From contig NZ_CALHVN010000039.1 in NCBI RefSeq assembly GCF_938039245.1, forward strand, positions 1-19,461: a DNA stretch of 19,461 nt. The letters run 5' to 3'. The stretch's first letter is position 1; every line of letters starts with the position of its first letter. Positions 8,318 to 15,440 of this stretch are shown here, piece after piece. This DNA is from an uncultured Campylobacter sp. (GTDB taxonomy: Bacteria; Campylobacterota; Campylobacteria; Campylobacterales; Campylobacteraceae). The position numbers were made by a program, and so were the translations under genes. The notes below the pieces were generated by a model. The model saw only the letters and a program-made list of their open reading frames with translations, was not told the origin of the DNA and did not search any database.

Positions 8318-8712
8318 TTTAGACTCCTTTGTTTTTACTTCTCGGTCCGGCAAAGCCCCTGCGACAAGCCTCTTTGGCTTGATCTGGCGCCAAAGACTCG
8401 TCAGGCTTTGCGGACTAAATTTTTGTTTGTTTCTTAGACGGCGAGCCGTCTTGCGGTTAGTCTCGTCGGTTGCGTCACGCGCTTAAGACCAAACTTGTTT
8501 CGCGGACTAAATTTGGGTTTTGGCATAAAAAGCTAATCGCGACCGCTCTTGTTCACTAAATTTAACTCAAATTTGCGATTAAATTTTACTTCTTGCCGGC
8601 TCAAATTTGCCAAACTGCACGTCGCGTTTTCAGCGTCGCCGTCTCGGCCGGCTAAATTTAAAATTTAAGCTAAAATTTCGCTTATTTTACTCGCGTGAAG
8701 CTTAAATTTAAG
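8318..8712. other. 395-bp gap between flgR and asd, rich in hairpins
   Basis: This stretch would be the asd leader or promoter region. It holds a long imperfect hairpin at 8345-8415 and the near-palindrome AGACGGC-GA-GCCGTCT at 8436-8451. GCGGACTAAATTT occurs at 8410 and 8496, with a degraded third copy (CACTAAATTT) near 8554. A 16-bp palindrome at 8699-8714 overlaps the flgR stop. No protein-coding gene is credible. Confidence 0.5.
8345..8415 (-). repeat. Long imperfect hairpin in the asd leader
   Basis: The outer arms GTCCGGCAAAGCC (8345-8357) and GGCTTTGCGGAC (8404-8415) pair over 12 positions with one bulged base. Inside them TCTTTGGC (8371-8378) pairs perfectly with GCCAAAGA (8389-8396). 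Outside that inner stem, six further pairs form between CTTGTC and GACGAG of the minus-strand RNA. The RNA would fold into one rod of about 26 pairs ending 27 bases before the asd start. No T run follows it. Confidence 0.6.
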
Positions 8713-9882
8713 CTACTTTCTGCTGCGAGCTTGTAAAAAAAGATCGCCTGGTTGTATCTCCTCGCTTTCGCTTAGGATCGCCGCTCGCTGCACGACGGAG
8801 ATTAGCTCGCGGATATTGCCCGGAAAATCGTATTTTTGAAGCTCTTTAACGGCGGACTCGGAAAAATGTTTCGCCCCAAGGCCGAATTCGCCGCAGCTTT
8901 GCTCTAAAAAACGCTCCGCGATAGGCAAGATCTCCTCTTTGCGCTCTCTTAGCGGCGGGATAGCGACGGGAACGGTATTTAGGCGGTAAAACAGATCCTC
9001 TCTAAATTTACCGCTTTGTATGAGTTCGGGCAGGTCGGCATTGGTCGCTGAAACGATACGAACGTCGATTTTGATGCTTTTTGTCGCGCCAAGGCGCGTG
9101 ATCTCGCGCTCCTGGATCGCGCGCAGGAGCTTTGGCTGCAAATTTATAGGCATCTCGCCGATCTCGTCTAGAAATAGCGTGCCGCCGTCGGCTAGCTCAA
9201 ACTGCCCCTTTTTCATCGCCGAAGCGTCGGTAAATGCCCCTTTTTCAAAGCCGAAAAGCTCGCTTTCTATCAAATTTTCTGGGATCGCGGCCATGTTTAT
9301 CGCGATAAACGGGCCGTCCTTGCGCGGCGAGTTTTTATGGATAAATTTAGCAAAAAGCTCCTTGCCCACGCCGCTTTCGCCCATCAGCATCACCGAAGCG
9401 TCCGTTTTTGCGACGCGCTTGCTTAAATTTAGGGCGTACTCAAGCGCGGGCGAGCTGGCGGCAAAATCGCTAGAATCTACGCTGGAGCTCGTGCGTTCTT
9501 CGGTTAAATTTACGTGAATATTCGGAGCTTTTTGTTTTAAAAACTCTACTCTTTTAATCGCCTCATAAAGCATCTGCACATCAAAAGGCTTGGTTAAAAA
9601 ATCCTTTACGCCAAGACGCATACTCTCTATGGCTTTGTTTAGCGAGGCGTTGCCGGTTATGATGATGACGTCAAATTTGCCCTCCAGGCGCTTGATAAAC
9701 TCCAGCCCGTCCATTTGAGGCATATTGATATCCGTAATAATTAAATCGGTATTTTCGTCCATTTTTTTGAGAGCCTCGACCGCGCTTTTATAACTTTTGA
9801 TTTTTAGATCATCGTATTCGCCAAGCGCGATTTCAAGGGACTTGCGCATATTGATGTCGTCTTCTACTATCACTATGTTCAT
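8713..9882 (-). CDS. flgR: Sigma-54-dependent response regulator FlgR, lacking a DNA-binding domain
   Basis: FlgR is the NtrC-type activator that, once phosphorylated by FlgS, lets sigma-54 RNA polymerase open the promoters of mid-class flagellar genes. The receiver domain (about 1-115) has D8/D9, the phosphate acceptor D51, T76 and K98. The AAA+ domain (about 143-375) has Walker A GESGVGKE at 168-175, Walker B GTLFLDE at 234-240, the arginine-finger region FREDLFYRLN, and PGNIREL at 354-360. The sigma-contacting loop at 215-220 reads GAFTDA, not the usual GAFTGA. The protein stops at residue 389, about 15 residues after the AAA+ lid, so there is no helix-turn-helix; FlgR of H. pylori is likewise short. 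Eleven bases separate it from flgQ upstream, implying one transcript with flgP-flgQ. Confidence 0.92.
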   Translation of the reverse strand: MNIVIVEDDINMRKSLEIALGEYDDLKIKSYKSAVEALKKMDENTDLIITDINMPQMDGLEFIKRLEGKFDVIIITGNASLNKAIESMRLGVKDFLTKPFDVQMLYEAIKRVEFLKQKAPNIHVNLTEERTSSSVDSSDFAASSPALEYALNLSKRVAKTDASVMLMGESGVGKELFAKFIHKNSPRKDGPFIAINMAAIPENLIESELFGFEKGAFTDASAMKKGQFELADGGTLFLDEIGEMPINLQPKLLRAIQEREITRLGATKSIKIDVRIVSATNADLPELIQSGKFREDLFYRLNTVPVAIPPLRERKEEILPIAERFLEQSCGEFGLGAKHFSESAVKELQKYDFPGNIRELISVVQRAAILSESEEIQPGDLFLQARSRK

Positions 9883-9893
9883 TTTTACTCTCT

Positions 9894-10292
9894 TTACTTT
9901 TTGTTTTTAAAAACGCTAATGATAGCTGAATTTGGCTTAAATTTTACAGTAAAACGTACGGGAAATAGCGTAAGGTCGGTTGCTGAGTTTATATTTTTGT
10001 TGCGTTGGACGAAGCGATCTTCTACTTTAAATTTATAAGGCAAAAAGCACTCGAAAAGCTCGTTTTTGTGTAAATTTAAAAACTCTAGCGAGCTTTGAGC
10101 GGGCTGCTTGGAAGCGCCTATTTCGCATAGGTACTCATACTCTAGCCCGCTTAGAACCATTGCCTTTGAAAGCGCGATATCGTCATAAACTACGGTGTAA
10201 TTTTTAGTGGAGATTTTGGCCCAGAGGATAAACTCCTCCGAGCCGTAGAGAAGCGCCGCAGCGGCAATCAATAAGCAAAAATTTCTTGCCAC
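9894..10292 (-). CDS. flgQ: Flagellar motility protein FlgQ (by position)
   Basis: This 132-residue protein has a probable signal peptide (hydrophobic ARNFCLLIAAAALLYG, then GSEEF) and no other membrane segment. It should therefore be exported. I assign it by position between flgP and flgR, as in C. jejuni, where FlgQ is needed for FlgP stability and motility; sequence similarity alone would not have named it. The start is GTG at 10292, overlapping the end of flgP by 25 bases. It lacks a clear ribosome site, so translation is probably coupled to flgP. A TTG seven codons later would leave too short a signal peptide. Two cysteines in the mature part (in EYLCEIG and ELFECFLP) could form a disulphide. 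Confidence 0.7.
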   Translation of the reverse strand: MARNFCLLIAAAALLYGSEEFILWAKISTKNYTVVYDDIALSKAMVLSGLEYEYLCEIGASKQPAQSSLEFLNLHKNELFECFLPYKFKVEDRFVQRNKNINSATDLTLFPVRFTVKFKPNSAIISVFKNKK

Positions 10293-10774
10293 TTGTTTTG
10301 GTCTATTTTCATTTCCATTCTGACGCGATAAAGCCCGTCTTTAAAGTCGTGCTCGACGATGGAAGCGTTTTTGATGAGGCCTGCGACCTGAGACGTGATG
10401 GTGGAGTCTCTAAGCATCGCGTCTCTAACCGTGTCTTTGGAGTTTATCTTGACGCCGTAGAGTTTCTCGGCTAGTTGCCTATGCGCATCCGCGATGGCTG
10501 CGCGCTTGGCTAGAGCTAGCGACTGCGCTTGCGAAACGGCGTTGGTCGGAGCGATACCCTCGCCCACGGCGCCGAATACCGCATCAACGGGTTCGATATC
10601 GTATATCATTTTTTCTTGCTTCATTACGTTCCTGATATCTTCTTTATCGACCTTTTGTATGACGATATCTTGTTTTGCCGACGTGGCGTCGTCGGAGGAA
10701 AAAGGGTTGTTAAAGGAACAACCGCTCGTCAAAAAGGCTACCGCGCCTAAAACCGAGAATGTAATTTTTTTCAT
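10268..10774 (-). CDS. flgP: Flagellar basal-disk lipoprotein FlgP
   Basis: FlgP forms the large disk around the campylobacter flagellar motor at the outer membrane and is needed for motility. The 168-residue product starts with a lipoprotein signal (MKKITFSVLGAVAFLTSGC, lipid-bearing C19). The body contains the LPP20-like segment ALAKRAAIADAHRQLAEKLY followed by VKINSKDTVRDAML, and ends with RVRMEMKIDQNKWQEIF. ATG 10774 has AAAGGT eight bases upstream. A sigma-54-type promoter lies 40-70 bases before it, directly after gyrA, so flgP should head a flgP-flgQ-flgR transcript. The order gyrA-flgP-flgQ-flgR agrees with C. jejuni as I remember it. Confidence 0.92.
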   Translation of the reverse strand: MKKITFSVLGAVAFLTSGCSFNNPFSSDDATSAKQDIVIQKVDKEDIRNVMKQEKMIYDIEPVDAVFGAVGEGIAPTNAVSQAQSLALAKRAAIADAHRQLAEKLYGVKINSKDTVRDAMLRDSTITSQVAGLIKNASIVEHDFKDGLYRVRMEMKIDQNKWQEIFAY

Positions 10775-10816
10775 TCTTAAACCTTTAAATTTAGTTTTTT
10801 CTTCATTTATAAATCT

Positions 10817-10836
10817 ACTAGCAAATTGTATTCCAA
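10817..10836 (-). promoter_or_regulatory. Sigma-54 promoter of flgP
   Basis: The minus strand reads TTGGAATACAATTTGCTA, with GG (plus 10833-10834) and GC (plus 10821-10822) exactly ten bases apart. It keeps the TTGGAA and TTGCT of the Campylobacter sigma-54 consensus. A start near 10810 gives a leader of about 35 bases before flgP. Confidence 0.75.
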
Positions 10837-10847
10837 AAGTACTAAAT

Positions 10848-13469
10848 TCATTCTAAATTTTCTAGCGTCTCTTCGCCTAAATCTTCGCCGTCTTCCTCGG
10901 CTTTAGGGCATTTAGCGATGCTAACCACGTCGTCGCCGTCTACGTTTACTACGATGACGCCGCTGGTGTTGCGGCCGGCTTTGCGGATGCTTTGCATATC
11001 GACGCGTATCATCTTGCCGCTTGAGGTTAGAGCCATCAGGTCTTGTTCGTCATCGACCATTACGACGCCGATCAGATCGCCGGTGCGGTTAGTTAGCTTC
11101 ATGCAGATCACGCCCTTGCCGCCGCGATTTGTTAGGCGGTATTCGTCTGCGGTAGTGCGCTTGCCGATACCTTTTTGAGATATGCTTAGCACTTCTTGTT
11201 CGTTGCTTTCGATGACGGCTGCGCCTACGACCTCGTCGCCGGCTTCTTTAAATTTAATACCCGTCACGCCGCGAGCCGTTCTGCCCATCTGGCGGACTTT
11301 GCTGAGTTTAAATTTGAGGCACATTCCCTTTTTGGTCACGATAAACAGCATCTTTTCGCTATCGTCGCTTCCTTCGGCCGCGTTCTCGTCGTTTTCCTCG
11401 CTATTTTCTTCGTCGATCTGAGCTTCTATCGCCTCTATCTCGTTTATCTCGGTCTCTACGCCAAGCTCGTCGATTAGATTTATCGGCTCTTCCTCGCCCT
11501 CAACGATGAGAGCCGTTACTAGCTCGTCGTTCTCGTCTAGGCTGATAGCGCGTACGCCGATAGAGCGGATATTTTTAAATTCGCTCAAATTCGTGCGTTT
11601 TACGATGCCGTTTTTAGTGAAAAACGCGAGCGATTTACTCTCCGCAAAATCAGTCGTCGGGATGATCGCCTTGATCTTTTCGTCAGGCTGCAGCTGGATG
11701 AGATTTACTACCGCTTTGCCTTTTGCCGTGCGGCTTCCTTCAGGGATCTTATAGACTTTGAGCCAGTAGAGCTGTCCGCGGTCTGTCACGAACATCAGCG
11801 TATCGTGAGTGTTGCTAGTAAAGAAGCTCTCGATAAAGTCGTCGTCGTATGTAGTTACCGCGACCTTGCCCTTACCGCCGCGTTTTTGCTTCTCGTACTG
11901 CTTGCTCGGCACGCGCTTGATGTAGCCTCGGTGCGTGATGGTTACGACCATGTTTTCGTTAGGGATGAGATCTTCGATATCGATGTCGTCGTAGTCGTCC
12001 ACGATCTCGGTGATGCGCGGCACTTTAAATTTATTTTTTATCTCAAGCAGCTCGTCTTTGATTAGTTTTTCTAGCAAGGTTTCGCTCTTTAAAATTTCAT
12101 CAAGGCGCGCGATCTCAGCCATCAGCTCGGCTAGTTCGGCCTCTAGTTTTTCGCGCTCTAAACCCGTTAGCTTGCTTAGCCTCATATCTAGGATGGCGTT
12201 TGCTTGCAGCTCGCTAAGGCCGAATTTTGCCACCAAACCCTCGCGAGCGCTAGGCGTGTCGGCGCTACTTTTGATGAGTTCGATCACCTCGTCGATATTA
12301 TCTAGCGCGATCTTTAAGCCCTCTAAAATATGCGCTCTAGCGCGGGCTTTTTCTAGGTCAAATATCGTGCGGCGGATGATGACGGTTTTTCTGTGATTTA
12401 AAAATAGCTTCAAAAGCTCGATTAGGTTAAATACCTTCGGCTCTTTGTTGTTTATCGCAAGCATTATGACGCCAAACGTGCTCTCCATCGTCGTGGATTT
12501 AAAGAGATTGTTTAGCACGATGTCGCTCATCGCGTCGCGTTTTAGCTCGATTACGACGCGGATACCGTCCTTGTCGGACTCGTCGCGCACTTCGCTGATG
12601 CCTTCGATCTGTTTTTCTTTAACCAGCTCGGCGATCTGCTCGATGAGGCGGGCTTTGTTCGTCTGATACGGTAGTTCATCTACCACGATGACGTCTTTGT
12701 TCGGCTTTTTTTCGATGTGAGTTTTGGCGCGTAGTTTGACGCGGCCGCGTCCAGTGCGGTAGGCCTCGATGATGCCTTTTTTGCCAAATATTATCCCGCC
12801 CGTCGGGAAATCTGGCCCTTTTATGTACTGCATCACCTCTTCTAGCGTCGCATTTTTATTTTCAAGCACGAGCAAAAGCCCGTCGATTAGCTCGTCAAGG
12901 CTGTGCGGCGGGATATTCGTCGCCATACCGACGGCGATACCGCTAGAACCGTTTAGCAGCAAATTCGGCACGCGGCTAGGCAGTACGTCTGGCTCGGTCT
13001 CTCTGTCGTCGTAGTTTGGGATAAAATCAACCGTATCTTTTTCGATATCGCGTAAAATTTCTTCGGTGAGATTGGTCATCCTGGCTTCGGTATAACGCAT
13101 CGCAGCTGCGCCGTCGCCGTCAATGGAGCCGAAGTTGCCTTGGCCGTCGACCGCTGGATAGCGCATGGAAAATTTCTGAGCCATACGCACGAGCGCATCG
13201 TAAACGGCCGTATCGCCGTGCGGGTGGTACTTACCGATGACGTCGCCCACGATACGCGCGGATTTCATATACGGGCTACGGCTGCCGACTCCTAGGTTGT
13301 TCATCGCGTAGAGGATGCGTCTATGAACGGGTTTTAGACCGTCTCTAGCGTCAGGCAGGGCGCGACCGACGATGACGCTCATCGAGTAGTCGAGGTAGCT
13401 CGTTTTTATCGACTCCTCGATATCGACGGCTTGGATGTCTTGATTTTGATTGAGTAGATTTTCTTCCAT
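10848..13469 (-). CDS. gyrA: DNA gyrase subunit A
   Basis: GyrA cuts and rejoins DNA during ATP-driven negative supercoiling, together with GyrB. The 873 residues include the breakage domain with the catalytic Y126 (AAAMRYTEARM). The quinolone-resistance region HPHGDTAVYDALVRMAQ places threonine at 87 and aspartate at 91 (C. jejuni 86 and 90), both the susceptible form. The GyrA box QKRGGKG of the C-terminal wheel is near 525-533. An acidic stretch of about 50 residues (near 656-705, rich in Glu and Asp) interrupts the wheel, and the protein ends in another acidic tail. ATG 13469 has AAGGAT upstream. ctsW ends 55 bases before, so both read-through and an own promoter are possible. Confidence 0.98.
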   Translation of the reverse strand: MEENLLNQNQDIQAVDIEESIKTSYLDYSMSVIVGRALPDARDGLKPVHRRILYAMNNLGVGSRSPYMKSARIVGDVIGKYHPHGDTAVYDALVRMAQKFSMRYPAVDGQGNFGSIDGDGAAAMRYTEARMTNLTEEILRDIEKDTVDFIPNYDDRETEPDVLPSRVPNLLLNGSSGIAVGMATNIPPHSLDELIDGLLLVLENKNATLEEVMQYIKGPDFPTGGIIFGKKGIIEAYRTGRGRVKLRAKTHIEKKPNKDVIVVDELPYQTNKARLIEQIAELVKEKQIEGISEVRDESDKDGIRVVIELKRDAMSDIVLNNLFKSTTMESTFGVIMLAINNKEPKVFNLIELLKLFLNHRKTVIIRRTIFDLEKARARAHILEGLKIALDNIDEVIELIKSSADTPSAREGLVAKFGLSELQANAILDMRLSKLTGLEREKLEAELAELMAEIARLDEILKSETLLEKLIKDELLEIKNKFKVPRITEIVDDYDDIDIEDLIPNENMVVTITHRGYIKRVPSKQYEKQKRGGKGKVAVTTYDDDFIESFFTSNTHDTLMFVTDRGQLYWLKVYKIPEGSRTAKGKAVVNLIQLQPDEKIKAIIPTTDFAESKSLAFFTKNGIVKRTNLSEFKNIRSIGVRAISLDENDELVTALIVEGEEEPINLIDELGVETEINEIEAIEAQIDEENSEENDENAAEGSDDSEKMLFIVTKKGMCLKFKLSKVRQMGRTARGVTGIKFKEAGDEVVGAAVIESNEQEVLSISQKGIGKRTTADEYRLTNRGGKGVICMKLTNRTGDLIGVVMVDDEQDLMALTSSGKMIRVDMQSIRKAGRNTSGVIVVNVDGDDVVSIAKCPKAEEDGEDLGEETLENLE

Positions 13470-13494
13470 TTTTATCCTTAAAATTTACTGCCTG

Positions 13495-13500
13495 ATTCTA
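13495..13500 (-). promoter_or_regulatory. Candidate -10 box for gyrA
   Basis: TAGAAT on the minus strand lies 25 bases before the gyrA ATG, within the 55-bp gap after ctsW. Its position suits a start near 13488. No -35 box is evident. Confidence 0.35.
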
Positions 13501-13524
13501 GCTTAAATTTGATTAAAATTTAAT

Positions 13525-14097
13525 TTAATACCTCGCATCCGCAAGCGTCAGCGCAAAAAGCACCTCGCAGCCGGCTTTTTGTAGCGTCTGTCTGGCTTCA
13601 TCTATCGTAGTGCCCGTCGTCACGATATCGTCTATCAAGATAACCGGAAATTTAGGCCTTTTTAAAAGCTTAAAATTTCGCGGATTTTTTAGGCGAAAGG
13701 CGAGATCCTTGCCGTGATAGCTGACGTTTGAGCTCGCGTGCAAACAGGCGTAAAGCGGATGGATTTCCGCACTTTTTAAGGCGCGAGCTAGGATCGCCGT
13801 ATGCGAGTAGCCGCTAGTCGTTTTGTCGTCAATCGGCACAGCGTTTACGGGAGAGCCGAAGCAAAATTTGCTAGAAAAAATTTTAAAACTCAAATTTGCG
13901 AGTGCGCCGTAAACGAAAGAGCCGTGAAATAGGTGCTTTGAGTGGAGTAAATTTTTAACTTCGGAGTAGTCAAAAAAGCTGTAAATTTTAAAATCGCCGT
14001 CCAAAACGCGCGTCCTTGCGGGCGAGGCGAGCAGGTGATCTTTGCAAATTTTACAGATCACGCCCAGACTCAGATGCCCGCAGTTAGCGCATCTCAT
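13525..14097 (-). CDS. ctsW: ComF-family phosphoribosyltransferase-like competence protein CtsW
   Basis: This 190-residue protein has a small N-terminal zinc-binding knuckle (C3, C6, C15, C18). A phosphoribosyltransferase-type domain follows, whose PRPP-binding loop reads DDIVTTGTT at 156-164. This is the ComF layout. In C. jejuni the gene at this position next to gyrA is ctsW, needed for natural transformation, so a role in handling incoming DNA is likely; the catalytic activity of the family is uncertain. The start ATG at 14097 overlaps the mapA stop as TGATG, so the two are translated in series. The gene follows mapA and a further lipoprotein in what looks like one transcript with a sigma-54-type promoter. 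Confidence 0.85.
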   Translation of the reverse strand: MRCANCGHLSLGVICKICKDHLLASPARTRVLDGDFKIYSFFDYSEVKNLLHSKHLFHGSFVYGALANLSFKIFSSKFCFGSPVNAVPIDDKTTSGYSHTAILARALKSAEIHPLYACLHASSNVSYHGKDLAFRLKNPRNFKLLKRPKFPVILIDDIVTTGTTIDEARQTLQKAGCEVLFALTLADARY

Positions 14098-14657
14098 CAG
14101 CTTTTTAGGATCTGGATCGCCGCGCGTTTTACGATGTCTTGTAGTAGCTCGTCAAAAAAGCTCTTAAACGCGCCGCTCGTGTGAATCGGGGCAAATTTGG
14201 TCTGCTCTTGAGAGACGTTTTTGGTGATGGTCTGATCGCCTCTATGCACCGTTATCGCGAGCTTTGCCGAGCCTTTTAGGTTGTCGGTGGAGTAGCCGCT
14301 TAGATTTGCTTTAAGCTCGACGATCCGCACGTCCACGACGATATCGCCAAAGTCGCTCAAATTGGCACCCAGGCGCTTTAGCTCGGTGCTAAGGCCGTCT
14401 TGTAGCCAGCTCTCGATGCTGTTTTGCAGCGTGACGTACTCCTTGACGTTGCCGTTGCTACCCGTGATCGTGGCGACTATGCTTTTGTTGGCGCGAGCGT
14501 CCTCGATGCTATTTATACGGATATTTTTTTGGTAGCCCATCTGGTTTGAAGTTGATTGATACGGGGTCAAATTTAACACCGAGCTACGCTGCGAACATCC
14601 GCTCATAACCGCGGCAAAAAGCGCGGCGGCAAGGGCGTAAAAAGCTAATTTTTTCAT
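14097..14657 (-). CDS. mapA: YajG-like outer-membrane lipoprotein MapA
   Basis: This 186-residue protein has a clear lipoprotein signal (hydrophobic stretch to VMSGC, lipid-bearing C21). Its mature part begins SQRSSVLNLTPYQS and is followed by alternating strands and helices as in the YajG family. In C. jejuni the gene between ctsW and lepA is mapA, known as a membrane-associated surface lipoprotein and used as a species marker; its function is unclear. ATG 14657 follows the stop of another lipoprotein gene by nine bases, and the stop overlaps the ctsW start by one base. The downstream neighbour ctsW and the likely sigma-54 promoter hint at a link with motility or DNA uptake, but this is inference. 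Confidence 0.8.
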   Translation of the reverse strand: MKKLAFYALAAALFAAVMSGCSQRSSVLNLTPYQSTSNQMGYQKNIRINSIEDARANKSIVATITGSNGNVKEYVTLQNSIESWLQDGLSTELKRLGANLSDFGDIVVDVRIVELKANLSGYSTDNLKGSAKLAITVHRGDQTITKNVSQEQTKFAPIHTSGAFKSFFDELLQDIVKRAAIQILKS

Positions 14658-14666
14658 ACTTTTCCT

Positions 14667-15356
14667 TTATAGTTTTGATATCTCTTCGGCGGCTTTGTTG
14701 GCAGCTTGTTTAACCAGAAGGTAGACGTAGAGGTTAAAATCCTGCGTATCCTCGGCCTCGAGCTTACGTACGTCTTGTCTGGTGGAGATGTTTAGCACGC
14801 GGGTTTTGTTTATGTTTTTGACGCCTAGTTTGCCTTTCATCGCCGCGCTTAGATACTGCGACGGTTCGCTATATGAGGCTGCGTAGTCGGTAAATGCAAA
14901 ATCCACGCGGTAGGTGTAAGGCGAGGTCTGGCTATCCACGACCATGATGCCGCGGTTTAACAGCTCGTCTTGTAAGAAAAGGTGAAAAAGCCTCTCAAGG
15001 CGCTCTTTTGGATAGAGCATTTTCGCGCCGTTTTTGGAGATAAATTTTATGCCGCTATCCGCTGCTCTTTCGTCGGCTATTTTGTGGATATAGACTTTTT
15101 TGATAGCCGCGCTCGTGTCGATCCTGCTTTGAGCGATGCAGCATTTTATCGCGACGTCGCTAGTGTAGTCCGTGCCGTTTATCTTGATATCCTGACCGCC
15201 GCTAGCGCATGAGGATAGCGGTGCCTTGATACGCATTACTTCTTTGTAGCCTTTGGCGTTGCCGCTCTCGGTTTGAGCGACCTCCGGCGAGCTCTCGAAC
15301 AGCCCGAAACATCCCGTAAAAAGGAACGCCGCAAATAAAAGTATAAAATTTTTCAT
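14667..15356 (-). CDS. Putative lipoprotein, diverged MapA-like paralogue
   Basis: From ATG 15356 (AAAGGAT just upstream) the product has 229 residues with a short lipoprotein signal, MKNFILLFAAFLFTGC, lipid-bearing C16. The frame is open further, to 15548, but that extension has no good start and overlies a promoter. The mature part has three more cysteines (SSCAS and KCC). It then follows the same plan as MapA: I-x-x-I-x-D-x-R-A near the middle, a helix with LQD-x-L and then G, four strands, and a closing amphipathic helix. I therefore think it is an old duplicate. C. jejuni, as I recall, has no gene between mapA and lepA, so this one sets the locus apart. It heads the set lipoprotein-mapA-ctsW. 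Confidence 0.75.
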   Translation of the reverse strand: MKNFILLFAAFLFTGCFGLFESSPEVAQTESGNAKGYKEVMRIKAPLSSCASGGQDIKINGTDYTSDVAIKCCIAQSRIDTSAAIKKVYIHKIADERAADSGIKFISKNGAKMLYPKERLERLFHLFLQDELLNRGIMVVDSQTSPYTYRVDFAFTDYAASYSEPSQYLSAAMKGKLGVKNINKTRVLNISTRQDVRKLEAEDTQDFNLYVYLLVKQAANKAAEEISKL

Positions 15357-15386
15357 AAAAATCCTTTCGTAAATTTTACATCGCGC

Positions 15387-15404
15387 AAGCAAAATTCTAT
15401 CCAA
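15387..15404 (-). promoter_or_regulatory. Sigma-54 promoter of the lipoprotein-mapA-ctsW set
   Basis: The minus strand reads TTGGATAGAATTTTGCTT. GG (plus 15401-15402) and GC (plus 15389-15390) are exactly ten bases apart, with TTGG and TTGCTT intact. A start near 15377 would leave a leader of about 20 bases that holds the ribosome site AAAGGAT. Confidence 0.65.
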
Positions 15405-15419
15405 ATTTGAGATGAATTT

Positions 15420-15440
15420 CCAAATTTGCGTAAAATTTGG
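15420..15440. repeat. Inverted repeat upstream of the sigma-54 site
   Basis: CCAAATTT at 15420-15427 and AAATTTGG at 15433-15440 form a perfect 8-bp stem with a 5-base loop. A partial outward extension (GAATTT/AAATT) is also visible. It ends about 16 bases upstream of the -24 element of the neighbouring promoter candidate, so it could be a regulator site. Confidence 0.4.

Noticed and set aside
8318..8353. Upstream extension of asd by 12 codons.
   Set aside because: The extension would start at TTG. AAGGAG at the right distance from ATG 8317, and the usual family N-terminus, favour the shorter protein.
8318..8712. Possible lysine riboswitch before asd.
   Set aside because: I see none of the conserved core of that RNA. 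The structure present is a simple long rod, not a multi-helix junction.
10918..13014. Many open frames on the plus strand opposite gyrA, with similar ones opposite asd, flgR, lepA and the CDF gene.
   Set aside because: These are antisense shadows of strongly biased coding sequence, with no ribosome sites and no recognisable protein features.
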